Shown: one piece after another, positions 8,224-17,157 of the stretch
How positions within the stretch are numbered: the first letter of the stretch is position 1
Layout: every line of letters starts with the position of its first letter
NCBI GenBank assembly: GCA_002491565.1
Contig: DKWE01000007.1
Span: 1 to 42,104 of the forward strand
DNA length: 42,104 nt
From: Lachnospiraceae bacterium UBA7160
GTDB taxonomy: Bacteria > Bacillota > Clostridia > Lachnospirales > Lachnospiraceae
Reading direction: 5' to 3'
Position numbers and translations under genes: made by a program
The notes under the pieces: generated by a model
What the model was told of the DNA's origin: nothing
Databases searched by the model: none
Seen by the model: only the letters and a program-made list of their open reading frames with translations

Positions 8224-9990
8224 ATGAAAAATTTTCAGAGCTTCATCAGTCAGGAAGTTATGGCCGCATTTGAGACCTGCGGCTACGAAGCCCAGTATGG
8301 AAAGGTCGGGCTCTCCAATCGCCCGGACCTGTGTGAATATCAGTGCAACGGCGCTATGGCCTGCGCAAAAAAATATAAAAAGGCGCCGCTTGTGATCGCG
8401 GAAGAGGTCGTCGAAAAGCTGACCGGCAATCCGATTTTTGAAGAAATCAGCGCAGTGCGGCCGGGCTTCATCAACATTCGTGTCTCCGGCAGCTTTCTCG
8501 CAAATTATCTGTGCCAGATGCAGCAGGATGAGCATCTGTCCGTGGAGAAGGCGGAGCAGCCGAAGACTATCATCGTGGACTATGGCGGGGCGAACGTCGC
8601 GAAGCCGCTGCATGTAGGCCATTTGCGCTCCGCGATCATCGGTGAGAGCGTCAAGCGGATTGGCCGGTTCCTCGGACACAATGTGATCGGAGATGTCCAT
8701 CTGGGAGACTGGGGCCTTCAGATGGGGCTGATCATCACGGAGGTGAAAACAAGGCAGCCGGAGCTTCCGTATTTTGACGAGCAGTACGAGGGAGAGTATC
8801 CTTCGGAGGCGCCTTTTACCATCTCCGAGCTGGAGGAAATTTATCCGGCGGCGAGTGCGCGCTCCAAGGAGGATGAGGCTTACCGGCAGGAGGCGCTGGA
8901 CGCCACGGCGAAGCTGCAGAACGGTGTGCGCGGCTATCGTGCGCTCTGGCAGCATATTCTGGATGTCTCCATCGCAGATCTGAAAAAGAATTATGGCAAT
9001 CTGAACGTCGAATTTGATCTCTGGAAAAAAGAGAGCGATGCGCAGCCCTACATCCCGGATATGGTGGAAGCGATGAAGCGCGACGGCTATGCCTATATGG
9101 ATCAGGGAGCGTTGATTGTCGATATCGCAGAGGAGACGGACACCAAGGAAGTGCCTCCCTGTATGATCCTGAAGTCAGATGGTGCGGCACTGTACACGAC
9201 GACGGATCTGGCGACTATCATCGAGCGCCGCAAGCTGTTTGATCCGGATGAGATCATTTATGTGGTGGACAAGCGGCAGGAAATGCATTTTATCCAGGTA
9301 TTCCGCTGCGCGCGCAAGACCGGGCTGGTGAAGGAAGAAACCGGACTGAAGTTCCTTGGCTTCGGCACGATGAATGGCAAGGACGGCAAGCCGTTTAAGA
9401 CGCGTGAGGGCGGTGTGATGCGTCTGGAATACCTGATTTCCGATATCCAGCAGGAGATGTTCCGGAAGATCATTGAGAATCACGAGGTAGACGAAGCGGA
9501 GGCCCGCGAGACGGCGAAGCTGGTCGCGCTTTCCGCGATCAAGTACGGGGACCTGTCCAACCAGGCGTCGAAGGATTACGTGTTTGATCTGGACAAATTT
9601 ACCTCCTTCGAGGGGAATACCGGTCCGTACATTCTGTATACGATCGTCCGGATCAAGTCGATCCTGAATAAATACCGCGCGAATGGCGGCAAGGTGGAGC
9701 CAGGAAGGATTCAGGCGCCGGCATCAGACAGCGAGAAGCAGCTCATGCTCGCTCTGACCAATTTTGCCAGTGCGCTGACGCAGGCCTGCGAGGAGAGTGC
9801 GCCGCACCGGATCTGCGCGTTTATTTATGAGCTTGCGAACGACCTGAATCATTTCTACCACGAGACAAAGATCCTGACGGAAGAGGACGCTGGCCGCAAG
9901 AAGAGCTACATCGGGCTGCTGGATCTCACACGTGAGGTGCTAGAGACCAGTATCGATCTGCTCGGATTCTCAGCCCCGGAGCGGATGTAA
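8224..9990 (+). CDS. argS: Arginyl-tRNA synthetase
   Basis: A 588-residue class I synthetase that charges tRNA-Arg. The N-terminal Add-1 domain covers about residues 1-115. The ATP-binding HIGH motif appears as HVGH in GGANVAKPLHVGHLRSAIIG (about 122-141). The KMSKS region is degenerate (GKPFKTREGG), as in many ArgRS. The DALR anticodon-binding domain fills the C-terminal 120 or so residues and ends in the typical hydrophobic LLGFSAPERM. The ATG at 8224 was chosen because the family N-terminus starts there; the open frame upstream runs through the dispersed repeat and is not coding. No T-box is seen, so control by uncharged tRNA is not indicated. Confidence 0.94.
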   Translation: MKNFQSFISQEVMAAFETCGYEAQYGKVGLSNRPDLCEYQCNGAMACAKKYKKAPLVIAEEVVEKLTGNPIFEEISAVRPGFINIRVSGSFLANYLCQMQQDEHLSVEKAEQPKTIIVDYGGANVAKPLHVGHLRSAIIGESVKRIGRFLGHNVIGDVHLGDWGLQMGLIITEVKTRQPELPYFDEQYEGEYPSEAPFTISELEEIYPAASARSKEDEAYRQEALDATAKLQNGVRGYRALWQHILDVSIADLKKNYGNLNVEFDLWKKESDAQPYIPDMVEAMKRDGYAYMDQGALIVDIAEETDTKEVPPCMILKSDGAALYTTTDLATIIERRKLFDPDEIIYVVDKRQEMHFIQVFRCARKTGLVKEETGLKFLGFGTMNGKDGKPFKTREGGVMRLEYLISDIQQEMFRKIIENHEVDEAEARETAKLVALSAIKYGDLSNQASKDYVFDLDKFTSFEGNTGPYILYTIVRIKSILNKYRANGGKVEPGRIQAPASDSEKQLMLALTNFASALTQACEESAPHRICAFIYELANDLNHFYHETKILTEEDAGRKKSYIGLLDLTREVLETSIDLLGFSAPERM

Positions 9991-10170
9991 ACTTAGCTCC
10001 GGAGCAGGCGAGAACATTCCTGGATTCCAGGCTCCGGAGTGGAGGAGTAAGAGCGGAAGCGCTGTCGTGCAGGCGTATAAATTTGTCCTGGCGTGGAATC
10101 TTATAGTATGTATGCGGCGTTCAGGCAGGAGATGCCGCAAGGGCGGGAGACAGTGACAGGGGGAGCACAG

Positions 10171-11025
10171 ATGGGTGACATTTTACTGGATGCGGTGCTG
10201 GACTGCATCAAGCTATTGCCATTTTTATACATTTCGTATGTGGCGGTGGAGTATGCAGAGCACAAGATGAGCCGCAAAACGAAGGAATGGATCTTCCGTG
10301 CGGGGAAGGCGGGGCCGGTGCTTGGCGGACTGATCGGGATCATCCCCCAGTGCGGCTTTTCTGCTGCGGCTGCGGGGCTCTTTGCAGGTGGGATACTGAC
10401 ACCGGGGACGCTGCTCGCGGTTTTTCTCTCGACCTCGGACGAGATGCTGCCAGTCATGGTTTCTTCCGGGATGCCGCTGCAGCAGATTCTGAAAATACTC
10501 GCGGTAAAGGCAGTGACTGGAATGGCGGTCGGGCTTCTGGTGGATCTGGTGATCGACCGTTTTCTCGGTGGAAGGAAGCCAATTCCTGATGCGCCGGAGC
10601 TGTGTGTGCACGAGCACTGTCACTGCGGGGAACACGGGATTTTCCGGTCGGCGCTGCATCACACGGTGCGGATTGCCGCATTTTTGTTCGTGATTTCGAT
10701 ACTGCTTGGGTTTGGAATGGACTATCTCGGAGAACATGGGATTACAGATTCCATGCTGCATCTGGCTGGGCTGGAGGAAGCGATGGCTGCGCTGGTCGGG
10801 ATGATTCCAAACTGCGCGGCTTCTGTGTTAATCACGGAACTGTATATCAGCGGTGTGCTGGATGCGGGAGCCTTGTTTGCCGGTCTGCTCTGCGGAGCCG
10901 GGACGGGGCTTCTGGTGCTGTTCCGCGAGAACCCGGACCGGAAGCAGAGCCTGGCGCTGCTGGCCGTTCTGTACGTCAGCGGCACGGCAGCCGGGATACT
11001 GATCGGAACTATGAATATACTATGA
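10171..11025 (+). CDS. Putative heavy-metal/manganese exporter (ArsP_2-like, PF11449 type)
   Basis: A 284-residue permease of the family described as a putative 10-TM heavy-metal exporter and often annotated as a manganese transporter. It is built from two related halves. The first has GIIPQCGFSAAAAGLFAGG followed by TPGTLLAVFLSTSDEMLPVM; the second has GMIPNCAASVLITELYISG followed by DAGALFAGLLCGAGTGLLVL. A His/Cys-rich cytoplasmic segment (CVHEHCHCGEHG, about residues 148-159) between the halves could bind metal. The ATG at 10171 follows GGGGGAG with 6-base spacing; starts further upstream lack a site. The substrate is inferred only from the family. It stands alone between argS and hslO. 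Confidence 0.78.
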   Translation: MGDILLDAVLDCIKLLPFLYISYVAVEYAEHKMSRKTKEWIFRAGKAGPVLGGLIGIIPQCGFSAAAAGLFAGGILTPGTLLAVFLSTSDEMLPVMVSSGMPLQQILKILAVKAVTGMAVGLLVDLVIDRFLGGRKPIPDAPELCVHEHCHCGEHGIFRSALHHTVRIAAFLFVISILLGFGMDYLGEHGITDSMLHLAGLEEAMAALVGMIPNCAASVLITELYISGVLDAGALFAGLLCGAGTGLLVLFRENPDRKQSLALLAVLYVSGTAAGILIGTMNIL

Positions 11026-11031
11026 TGAAAG

Positions 11032-11051
11032 CGTCAAAAGGTATTTTGACG
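11032..11051 (+). terminator. Hairpin after the exporter gene, weak terminator
   Basis: CGTCAAAA pairs with TTTTGACG across a GGTA loop, six bases after the stop codon. The following bases (TTTATG) are only weakly T-rich, so termination is uncertain. Confidence 0.4.
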
Positions 11052-11246
11052 TTTATGATACACGGATTGGCAGAAGGACTGCTTTAGCACTTGCTGAAGG
11101 GGTACAGGATATCAGACCGCATTCATGACAGATGTGAAAGTGTCAGGAACCCTGGTATTTGCGTATACGGGCATCCGGAGGCCAGATTTTTGATCCTGTC
11201 TGTGAAGTGACGCAACAGATATGGATACAGTAGGGAGGAACACAAG

Positions 11247-12125
11247 ATGGATTACATCGTAAGGGCGACTGCTGCGGACCATCAGATCCGCGCGTTTGCG
11301 GCAACCACGCGTGAGACGGTGGAAATGGCACGCCGCTATCACAATACCAGCCCGGTGGCAACCGCTGCGCTGGGGCGTCTGCTGACAGCCGGCGCGATGA
11401 TGGGCGCAATGATGAAAGGGGAGCAGGATCTTCTGACGCTTCAGGTCCGCGGCGACGGGCCGCTCGGCGGGATCACGGTAACGGCAGATGCGGCGGCGCA
11501 TGTTAAGGGCTACGTGCGGAATCCGGAGGTGTTGATCCATGCGAACGCAAAAGGAAAGCTGGATGTCGGTGGCGCAGTCGGACACGGGATGCTGAGTGTG
11601 ATCCGGGATATGGGGCTGAAGGAGCCATACATCGGACAGTGCGAGCTGCAGACCGGAGAGATCGGAGACGATCTTACCTATTATTTTGCAACTTCAGAGC
11701 AGGTGCCGTCTTCGGTCGGACTCGGGGTGCTGCTGGACGTGGGCAATACAGTCCGGCAGGCGGGCGGATTCATCCTGCAGCTGATGCCGTTCGCTCCGGA
11801 TGAGATCGTCGACCGTCTGGAGACGAAGCTGGCTGGGGTGCATTCGGTGACAGCAATGCTGGATAGCGGCATGACACCGGAGCAGATTCTGGAAGAACTT
11901 CTGGGAGAGTTCGGGCTTGAGATCAATGATACGATCGAGACGCAGTACCGCTGCGACTGTTCGCGTGCGCGTATTGAGAAGGCGCTGATCAGTATCGGAA
12001 AGAAGGATCTTGAGGAGATGATCCGCGATGGAGAGCCGATTGAGATGGGCTGTCAGTTCTGCGGAAAGAAATATCAGGTGACGGTACAGGAACTGAGGGA
12101 GCTGCTGAAACGCAGCAGCCGGTAG
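11247..12125 (+). CDS. hslO: Hsp33 redox-regulated chaperone
   Basis: A 292-residue Hsp33, a cytoplasmic holdase turned on by oxidative unfolding. The N-terminal core (1-180) contains the family blocks TTRETVEMARRYHNTSPVA and LTLQVRGDGPLGGI. The redox switch domain near the end has the four zinc cysteines C236, C238, C269 and C272 (CDC and CQFC), so the protein should be redox-responsive. Its length is normal. The ATG at 11247 follows GGGAGGAA. It lies 220 bases after the exporter and 117 bases before nadE on the same strand. Confidence 0.95.
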   Translation: MDYIVRATAADHQIRAFAATTRETVEMARRYHNTSPVATAALGRLLTAGAMMGAMMKGEQDLLTLQVRGDGPLGGITVTADAAAHVKGYVRNPEVLIHANAKGKLDVGGAVGHGMLSVIRDMGLKEPYIGQCELQTGEIGDDLTYYFATSEQVPSSVGLGVLLDVGNTVRQAGGFILQLMPFAPDEIVDRLETKLAGVHSVTAMLDSGMTPEQILEELLGEFGLEINDTIETQYRCDCSRARIEKALISIGKKDLEEMIRDGEPIEMGCQFCGKKYQVTVQELRELLKRSSR

Positions 12126-12242
12126 CGCAGGCAGCAGAGAGGCAGTTGTGCAGCGTTTTACCCGCATGGCAGCTCACTCGCATAGCGGAGAGGGCTGAGC
12201 TGTCATGGACTTGGAGCACAGAAAAGATGAGAGGGAACCGAG

Positions 12243-14144
12243 ATGAAGGATGGATTTGTGAAGGTGGCGGCGCTGACTCCGAAGATCCGGGTGGCGGACT
12301 GCCAGTACAACGGCAGCAATATCTGTGCCATGATCGATGAGGCAGAGGCACAGGGTGCGAAGCTTCTGGTATTTCCGGAATTGTGTATCACTGGCTATAC
12401 GTGCGGGGATTTGTTCTGGCAGGAGACGCTGCTCGCGGCAGCGCGGCAGGAATTGCGGCATATCCTGTTTCACAGCCGTGGAAAGGAAGCGCTGATCTTC
12501 GTCGGACTTCCCTGGCAGAAAGATGGGAAGCTTTACAATGTGGCGGCAGCGCTGCAGAACGGGCGTCTGCTCGGTCTCATTCCAAAGCACTGCCTGCCCA
12601 ATTACAATGAATTTTATGAGAGACGTTACTTTACACCTGGCTGCGCTCAGACAGACTGGGTGGAGACGGAGGAGGGCGTGGTGCCGTTTGGCATGAATCT
12701 GCTTTTTTGCTGTAAGGAGCTGGAGGAGCTCGTCGTCGCGGCGGAGATCTGCGAGGATCTGTGGGCGCCGAATCCGCCGGGCGTAGGACATGCGCTGGCC
12801 GGTGCGACGGTGCTTGTCAATCCCTCTGCAAGTGATGAGGCGACCGGGAAAAGCCAGTACCGGAAGGGACTTGTTTCCTCCCAGTCTGCACGGCTCCTGT
12901 GCGGCTATATCTATGCGAGTGCCGGGGAGGGAGAATCCACGCAGGATCTGGTCTATTCCGGACACAATCTGATCGCAGAGAATGGACATGTCCTGTGTGA
13001 ATCGGAGCGGTTCGGGCATGGCGCGCTCTATACGGAGCTGGATGTGCGCCGTCTGGTCTCCGAGCGCCGCCGTATGACCAGCTTTGAAGTGATGGCGGAC
13101 GGGTATGAAAAGATAGCGTTTCATTTGCAGCTGACCGGAACGGAGCTGACACGGTTCTTTGATCCATCTCCCTTTGTGCCGTCCGGGCAGGCGGATCGCG
13201 CCGCGCGCTGTGAGGAAATCCTGATGATGCAGGCGTGCGGCCTGAAAAAGCGGATGGAGCATACCGGGAGTAAATGCCTCGTGGTCGGCATTTCCGGCGG
13301 GCTGGATTCGACGCTGGCGCTTCTTGTGATGGCAAAGGCATGCGATCTGCTTGCACTGCCGCGCGAGCGCATCACAGCAGTCACGATGCCGGGGTTTGGA
13401 ACGACAGACCGCACCTACCAGAACGCCTGCGAGCTGACACGGCGGCTTGGCGCGAAGCTGCGCGAGGTCAGCATCCGCGATGCCGTCAATCTGCATTTCC
13501 GCGATATCGGGCATGACAGCAGTATCCATGACGTGACGTATGAGAATAGTCAGGCGCGCGAGCGCACACAGATTCTGATGGATCTTGCGAATCAGCTGGG
13601 CGGATTGCTGGTTGGCACAGGGGATCTCTCTGAGCTTGCGCTTGGCTGGGCGACGTACAACGGGGACCACATGTCCATGTACGGCGTCAACTGCTCGGTT
13701 CCGAAGACATTGGTGCGCCATCTCGTGCGCTATTATGCGGATACGTGCGGAGATGGGGCGATCAGCAGCGTGCTCTATGACGTGCTGGACACGCCGGTCA
13801 GCCCGGAGCTTCTACCCCCGGAGCACGGCGAAATCTCTCAGAAGACGGAGGATCTGGTCGGCCCGTATGAGCTGCACGATTTCTTCCTCTACTATGTGAT
13901 GCGCTTCGGTTACGCTCCATCCAAGCTGTACCGCGTCGCGTGCCGCGCTTTTGCAGGCAGCTATGATTCAGAGACGGTGAAAAAGTGGCTGACCACGTTC
14001 TACTGCCGCTTCTTTTCCCAGCAGTTCAAGCGTTCCTGCCTTCCAGACGGTCCAAAGGTCGGCAGTGTTGCCCTCTCCCCGCGCGGCGATCTGCGCATGC
14101 CGAGCGATGCCAGTGCGCGGATGTGGCTGGAGGAGCTGCAGTGA
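12243..14144 (+). CDS. nadE: Glutamine-dependent NAD+ synthetase
   Basis: A 633-residue two-domain enzyme for the last step of NAD+ synthesis: amidation of nicotinate adenine dinucleotide using ammonia from glutamine. The N-terminal nitrilase-type glutaminase (1-290) has the catalytic triad E46 (FPELCITGY), K115 (IPKHCLPN) and C170 (AEICEDLW). The C-terminal synthetase has the ATP pyrophosphatase loop SGGLDS at 351-356, and GTGDLSELALGWATYNGDHM near residues 459-478. This is the long, glutamine-using form. The ATG at 12243 has a modest site (GAGGG then CCGAG). It may be cotranscribed with hslO. Confidence 0.94.
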   Translation: MKDGFVKVAALTPKIRVADCQYNGSNICAMIDEAEAQGAKLLVFPELCITGYTCGDLFWQETLLAAARQELRHILFHSRGKEALIFVGLPWQKDGKLYNVAAALQNGRLLGLIPKHCLPNYNEFYERRYFTPGCAQTDWVETEEGVVPFGMNLLFCCKELEELVVAAEICEDLWAPNPPGVGHALAGATVLVNPSASDEATGKSQYRKGLVSSQSARLLCGYIYASAGEGESTQDLVYSGHNLIAENGHVLCESERFGHGALYTELDVRRLVSERRRMTSFEVMADGYEKIAFHLQLTGTELTRFFDPSPFVPSGQADRAARCEEILMMQACGLKKRMEHTGSKCLVVGISGGLDSTLALLVMAKACDLLALPRERITAVTMPGFGTTDRTYQNACELTRRLGAKLREVSIRDAVNLHFRDIGHDSSIHDVTYENSQARERTQILMDLANQLGGLLVGTGDLSELALGWATYNGDHMSMYGVNCSVPKTLVRHLVRYYADTCGDGAISSVLYDVLDTPVSPELLPPEHGEISQKTEDLVGPYELHDFFLYYVMRFGYAPSKLYRVACRAFAGSYDSETVKKWLTTFYCRFFSQQFKRSCLPDGPKVGSVALSPRGDLRMPSDASARMWLEELQ

Positions 14145-14321
14145 CAGGCTTTTAAAGGAAACAACGCATGTGTATGTGCAGATAGAGAAGCTGCCGCGTC
14201 CAAAAGAACCAGCACAAGAATCGTGCTTGCGAACGCGCGGGAGTGGGAAAACTGCTATGTGAGGAGGAAACACGGATAAAGCCTGGAAAATCGAAGGATT
14301 GTCGGAAAAGGGGATGGAGCA

Positions 14322-16028
14322 ATGATGAAAAAATTGCCAATAGGTGTAGAGGGTTTTGAGAAGATCCGGACACAGGATTTCTATTATATAGATAAGACGA
14401 TGTTCATAAAGGAACTTCTGGATAATTGGGGGGAAGTTAATCTTTTTACCCGCCCACGGCGTTTTGGAAAGACGCTTATGATGGATATGCTGAAAGCGTT
14501 CTTTGAAATTGGCTCTGATAAAACACTGTTTGACGGTCTGAAGATCTCGCAGGAGACGGAGCTTTGCGAGGAGTACATGGGGCAGTTTCCGGTCATTTTT
14601 GTGACATTAAAGGGTGCTGTTGGCCGGAGCTATCGGGAAGCTGTGGATGCGATGCGCTATAGTATCGGTGAGGAGGCGTCAAGATTCTATTTTCTGAAAG
14701 AGAGCAATCGCCTTACAGTGGAGGAGCGGGCCAGATACAGCGCCTTGATCAAGGTAAACGAAAAAGGCCAGTTTGCGATAGAAGATGATGTCCTGCAGGC
14801 GAGCCTGAAAACGCTTTCTCAGCTGCTTTCAAAGCACTATGACAAAAAAGTCATTCTTCTGATTGATGAGTATGATGTTCCTCTGGATAAGGCATTTCAG
14901 GGCGGATATTACGAGGAAATGGTGTCGCTGGTTCGGAATCTGCTGGGAAACGCACTGAAGACGAACCCGGCTCTCTATTTTGCTGTCATCACAGGCTGCC
15001 TGCGTATTTCAAAAGAGAGTATTTTCACCGGATTGAATAATCTGAACGTCATGACGGTTACGGATGCGTATTTCAGTGACAGCTTTGGATTTACCGAGGA
15101 GGAAGTGAGAGAACTGCTGGCGTATTACGGCAGGGAAGAAGCGGCTGATACGATGCGGAAATGGTACGATGGCTATCAGTTCGGCGGGGCGTCTGTCTAC
15201 TGTCCGTGGGATGTGATTAAATATACGCAGGCGCTGCGGAAGAATCCGAAGGCAAGGGCTCAGAATTACTGGGCGAATACGAGCGGAAATGATCTGGTGA
15301 AGCGCTTCATTTACCGGGCGGATCAGAGTACGAAGGATGAGATTGAGCGGCTGATCAATGGGGAAACGATTCAGAAATCGGTGAAAGAGGAATTGACTTA
15401 TAAAGAATTGGACAATTCTATGGAGAATCTTTGGAGTGTGCTGTTTTCTACCGGTTATTTAACCAAGCGAGGTGAAGCAGAAGAAGAGGGGGACGAAGAC
15501 GAGAAAGTTTTGCAGCTGGTAATTCCTAACAAAGAGATCCGGCGGCTGTTTATTGATCTCGTAAAGGAATGGTTTGAGGATACATCCAGGGCAGATCTGG
15601 CAAGGATCGAACAGTTCTGCGCTGCGTTTCCGAACGGGGATGCTGTTCTGATTGAAGAAATGCTGCATGATTATCTGTGGGATTCTATCAGTGTACGCGA
15701 TACCGCGGTCAGAAAGGACAGGCAGGAAAATTTTTATCATGGAATGGTTCTCGGGCTTCTGCGGAGCAGAAGCGACTGGCTGACAAGGTCGAATCCGGAA
15801 ATGGGAGAGGGCTACAGCGATATCGTGATCTGTACGCCGGACCGGGTCGGCATGATTATCGAGATGAAATATGCGGACGATGGCGATCTGGAGAAGGGCT
15901 GCGCGGAGGCATTGAAACAGATTGAGGATCGAAAGTATGCCGTGGACCTGGAGCGCAAGAGACTGAAAAAAGTGCTGCGGTATGGCATGGCTTTCTTTAA
16001 AAAGGAATGCAAGGTTGTGGTTGTATGA
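14322..16028 (+). CDS. AAA-ATPase-like protein with PD-(D/E)XK nuclease domain (DUF1703)
   Basis: A 568-residue protein of the AAA-ATPase_like/PDDEXK_9 group that is often expanded in gut Clostridia and Bacteroidetes. The N-terminal half starts with the family block KLPIGVEGFEKIRTQDFYY, then a P-loop in RPRRFGKTLMM (K50, T51) and a Walker B in VILLIDEYDVPL (about 185-196). The C-terminal domain has the nuclease-like D of GYSDIVI and the E-x-K pair in IIEMKYADDG. The biological role of the family is not established; defence or mobile-element roles have been suggested. The GGATGGAG site is two bases before ATGATG, so either ATG may be used. It is followed immediately by the type I toxin-antitoxin locus. 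Confidence 0.85.
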   Translation: MMKKLPIGVEGFEKIRTQDFYYIDKTMFIKELLDNWGEVNLFTRPRRFGKTLMMDMLKAFFEIGSDKTLFDGLKISQETELCEEYMGQFPVIFVTLKGAVGRSYREAVDAMRYSIGEEASRFYFLKESNRLTVEERARYSALIKVNEKGQFAIEDDVLQASLKTLSQLLSKHYDKKVILLIDEYDVPLDKAFQGGYYEEMVSLVRNLLGNALKTNPALYFAVITGCLRISKESIFTGLNNLNVMTVTDAYFSDSFGFTEEEVRELLAYYGREEAADTMRKWYDGYQFGGASVYCPWDVIKYTQALRKNPKARAQNYWANTSGNDLVKRFIYRADQSTKDEIERLINGETIQKSVKEELTYKELDNSMENLWSVLFSTGYLTKRGEAEEEGDEDEKVLQLVIPNKEIRRLFIDLVKEWFEDTSRADLARIEQFCAAFPNGDAVLIEEMLHDYLWDSISVRDTAVRKDRQENFYHGMVLGLLRSRSDWLTRSNPEMGEGYSDIVICTPDRVGMIIEMKYADDGDLEKGCAEALKQIEDRKYAVDLERKRLKKVLRYGMAFFKKECKVVVV

Positions 16029-16101
16029 ATTCGAAACACTTCACTTAGACAATATGAGCACAATATAGTAAAACAAAAACATCCATATCATATGAATATT
16101 A

Positions 16102-16130
16102 TTGCTTTCCTGGCGATAATGTGATATTAT
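16102..16130 (+). promoter_or_regulatory. Promoter of the small toxin mRNA
   Basis: TTGCTT (16102-16107), a 17-base spacer and TATTAT (16125-16130). Transcription should start near 16137, giving a leader of about 63 bases before the toxin ATG. Confidence 0.65.
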
Positions 16131-16199
16131 AAGTAATAGGAAATCAATCGTGTTACAGGGTGGCTGGCCTTCATTCTATGTGGGATGGAGGTGGTGCAT

Positions 16200-16289
16200 A
16201 TGAAGAACAGATTCAGTTTTAACGACTTGATGCAGTTCGGAATATTCCTTATGGCGCTGCTGACATTCATTTATTTGATTAGTCATTAG
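16200..16289 (+). CDS. Type I toxin, small hydrophobic holin-like peptide
   Basis: A 29-residue peptide, MKNRFSFNDLMQ followed by the membrane segment FGIFLMALLTFIYLI and SH. It starts at an ATG six bases after a strong GGAGGTGG site. Basic N-terminus, single membrane helix and tiny size match the putative holin-like toxin group (TxpA/Hol_Tox type). The surrounding signals support this: its own promoter, a terminator 70 bases past the stop, and a convergent antisense RNA covering the 3' part of its message. Overproduction of such peptides damages the membrane. It is too short for routine gene calling. The family assignment is from recognition and context, not a search. Confidence 0.8.
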   Translation: MKNRFSFNDLMQFGIFLMALLTFIYLISH

Positions 16290-16299
16290 CAGTACATAG

Positions 16300-16336
16300 A
16301 AAAACCACCCTTGAACTTTGACCGGTAAGAGGGTGG
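16300..16336 (-). terminator. Terminator of the antitoxin RNA
   Basis: CCACCCT and AGGGTGG pair across an 18-base loop. On the minus strand the stem is followed by TTTTTCT. Confidence 0.75.
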
Positions 16337-16360
16337 AGTTTCTATACTTTGTCTTTAAAG

Positions 16361-16392
16361 GTCAACCCCTTGTGGGCGGTTGATTTCTTTTG
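16361..16392 (+). terminator. Terminator of the toxin mRNA
   Basis: TCAACCCC pairs with GGGCGGTTGA (one bulged C) around a short loop, followed by TTTCTTTT. Confidence 0.7.
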
Positions 16393-16400
16393 GTGTCTCT

Positions 16401-16429
16401 ACTATAGCACACATAGATGGATTATTCAA
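16401..16429 (-). promoter_or_regulatory. Promoter of the antitoxin RNA
   Basis: Read on the minus strand: TTGAAT, a 17-base spacer and TATAGT preceded by TGC (extended -10). Start near 16394. Confidence 0.7.
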
Positions 16430-16466
16430 GACCATCTTTGAATGAAAAAATTCATTCGATTTCCGG

Positions 16467-16494
16467 TTGACAAATCAAAGTAAAATGATATACT
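16467..16494 (+). promoter_or_regulatory. Promoter of the threonine T-box transcript
   Basis: A perfect TTGACA (16467-16472), a 16-base spacer and TATACT (16489-16494). Confidence 0.85.
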
Positions 16495-16499
16495 GGGAA

Positions 16500-16773
16500 C
16501 ATGATAAAAAAGCCGTGCGGCAGTTATCGTGCGGCATCGAACACGCAGATGAGAAGAGTAGAATGCGGAAGCATCCAGAGAGAGGGAGACAGCTGGAAAT
16601 CCCTTATGCGGAACCATTTGAAAACTACCTCGGAGTGGCCCCAATCCGGTCCGGTGACACCGTTATCGTCGAATGAAGTGGTGAAGCATAGCTTCTGACA
16701 ACCAGGGTGGAACCGCGAGTAGAAAGTTACCCGTCCCTGCAGTCCCGATTACGGGCTGCAGGGGCGTTTTTTT
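16500..16773 (+). promoter_or_regulatory. T-box riboswitch, threonine specifier ACC
   Basis: The leader senses uncharged tRNA-Thr and lets transcription proceed into the next two genes. Stem I shows AGTA (16557-16560), the distal CCAGAGAG and GCTGGAAA elements, and then GGAACCATT, in which ACC (16613-16615) is the likely specifier codon. The T-box bulge AGGGTGGAACCGCG is at 16704-16717. The terminator (CCCTGCAG/CTGCAGGG at 16735-16763) is followed by seven T. ACC codes for threonine, in line with thrS downstream. Confidence 0.93.
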
Positions 16774-16942
16774 GTTTCTTAGAAAAGCGTGGTCTTCCCG
16801 AAGTGTCCTTCAAACGGTGTTCATTGAGTCACGAAAGTACGTGAAGTGCACTTTCGCATTAAGATACTGCCGCAAAACGATTTGCAGGAAGTTTATCCTG
16901 TGCAGTTCATTTTGTGACGGTTACGAAGAAAGGAGAATTTAT

Positions 16943-17155
16943 ATGAAGGAAAAACTGAAAACATTCCTGCTGGCAAACTGGACGCTCTCAGAGAAGGCGC
17001 TGCTGCTTGCAGATGTCCTGCTTGCAGGCGTGCTCCTCGGCTGGCTGACGTCCCCGTTCAAGAAGGGAACGAGATGGTTCTGCGACAATTCATTCGGTTC
17101 GCACTTTAGCGGGGCAGACGAGGAGTTTGAAGAAATAGAAGAGGAGGAAGAATAA
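16943..17155 (+). CDS. Small membrane protein under T-box control
   Basis: A 70-residue protein that I do not recognise. It has a basic start (MKEKLKTFLL), one or two hydrophobic segments (about residues 19-37, ALLLADVLLAGVLLGWL), a short basic region FKKGTRW, and an acidic tail ending in EEFEEIEEEEE. The ATG at 16943 has AAAGGAG 6 bases upstream. It ends two bases before the thrS start, inside the T-box transcript, so it should be induced when threonyl-tRNA is scarce. A role tied to translation or threonine supply is only guilt by position. A longer upstream frame exists but begins within the T-box terminator and is not credible. Confidence 0.75.
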   Translation: MKEKLKTFLLANWTLSEKALLLADVLLAGVLLGWLTSPFKKGTRWFCDNSFGSHFSGADEEFEEIEEEEE

Positions 17156-17157
17156 GT

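Larger units (their letters stand above)
16298..16394 (-). ncRNA. Antisense antitoxin RNA to the toxin mRNA 3' region
   Basis: A minus-strand transcript of about 95 bases is predicted between a good promoter (16401-16429) and an intrinsic terminator (stem 16305-16311/16330-16336 followed by a U run). It ends just short of the toxin stop codon. The toxin message from the plus strand runs through this whole stretch to its own terminator at 16361-16392, so the two RNAs are complementary over their 3' parts, the layout of TxpA/RatA-type systems. No ORF of use is present in it. Confidence 0.72.

Noticed and set aside
11032..11051. Strong intrinsic terminator after the exporter gene
   Set aside because: The stem is only 8 bp and is AT-rich on one side, with no T-run; kept only as a weak call.
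14322..16028. AAA/PD-(D/E)XK gene as part of a defence island with the toxin locus
   Set aside because: No restriction, CRISPR or abortive-infection partner is present within the flanking genes, and family function is not established.
16790..16900. Possible fourth copy of the dispersed repeat before the small T-box-controlled gene
   Set aside because: It shares a hairpin around CGAAAGT/ACTTTCG but not the GGCC, CACGCTTC or AAAATACG blocks in order.
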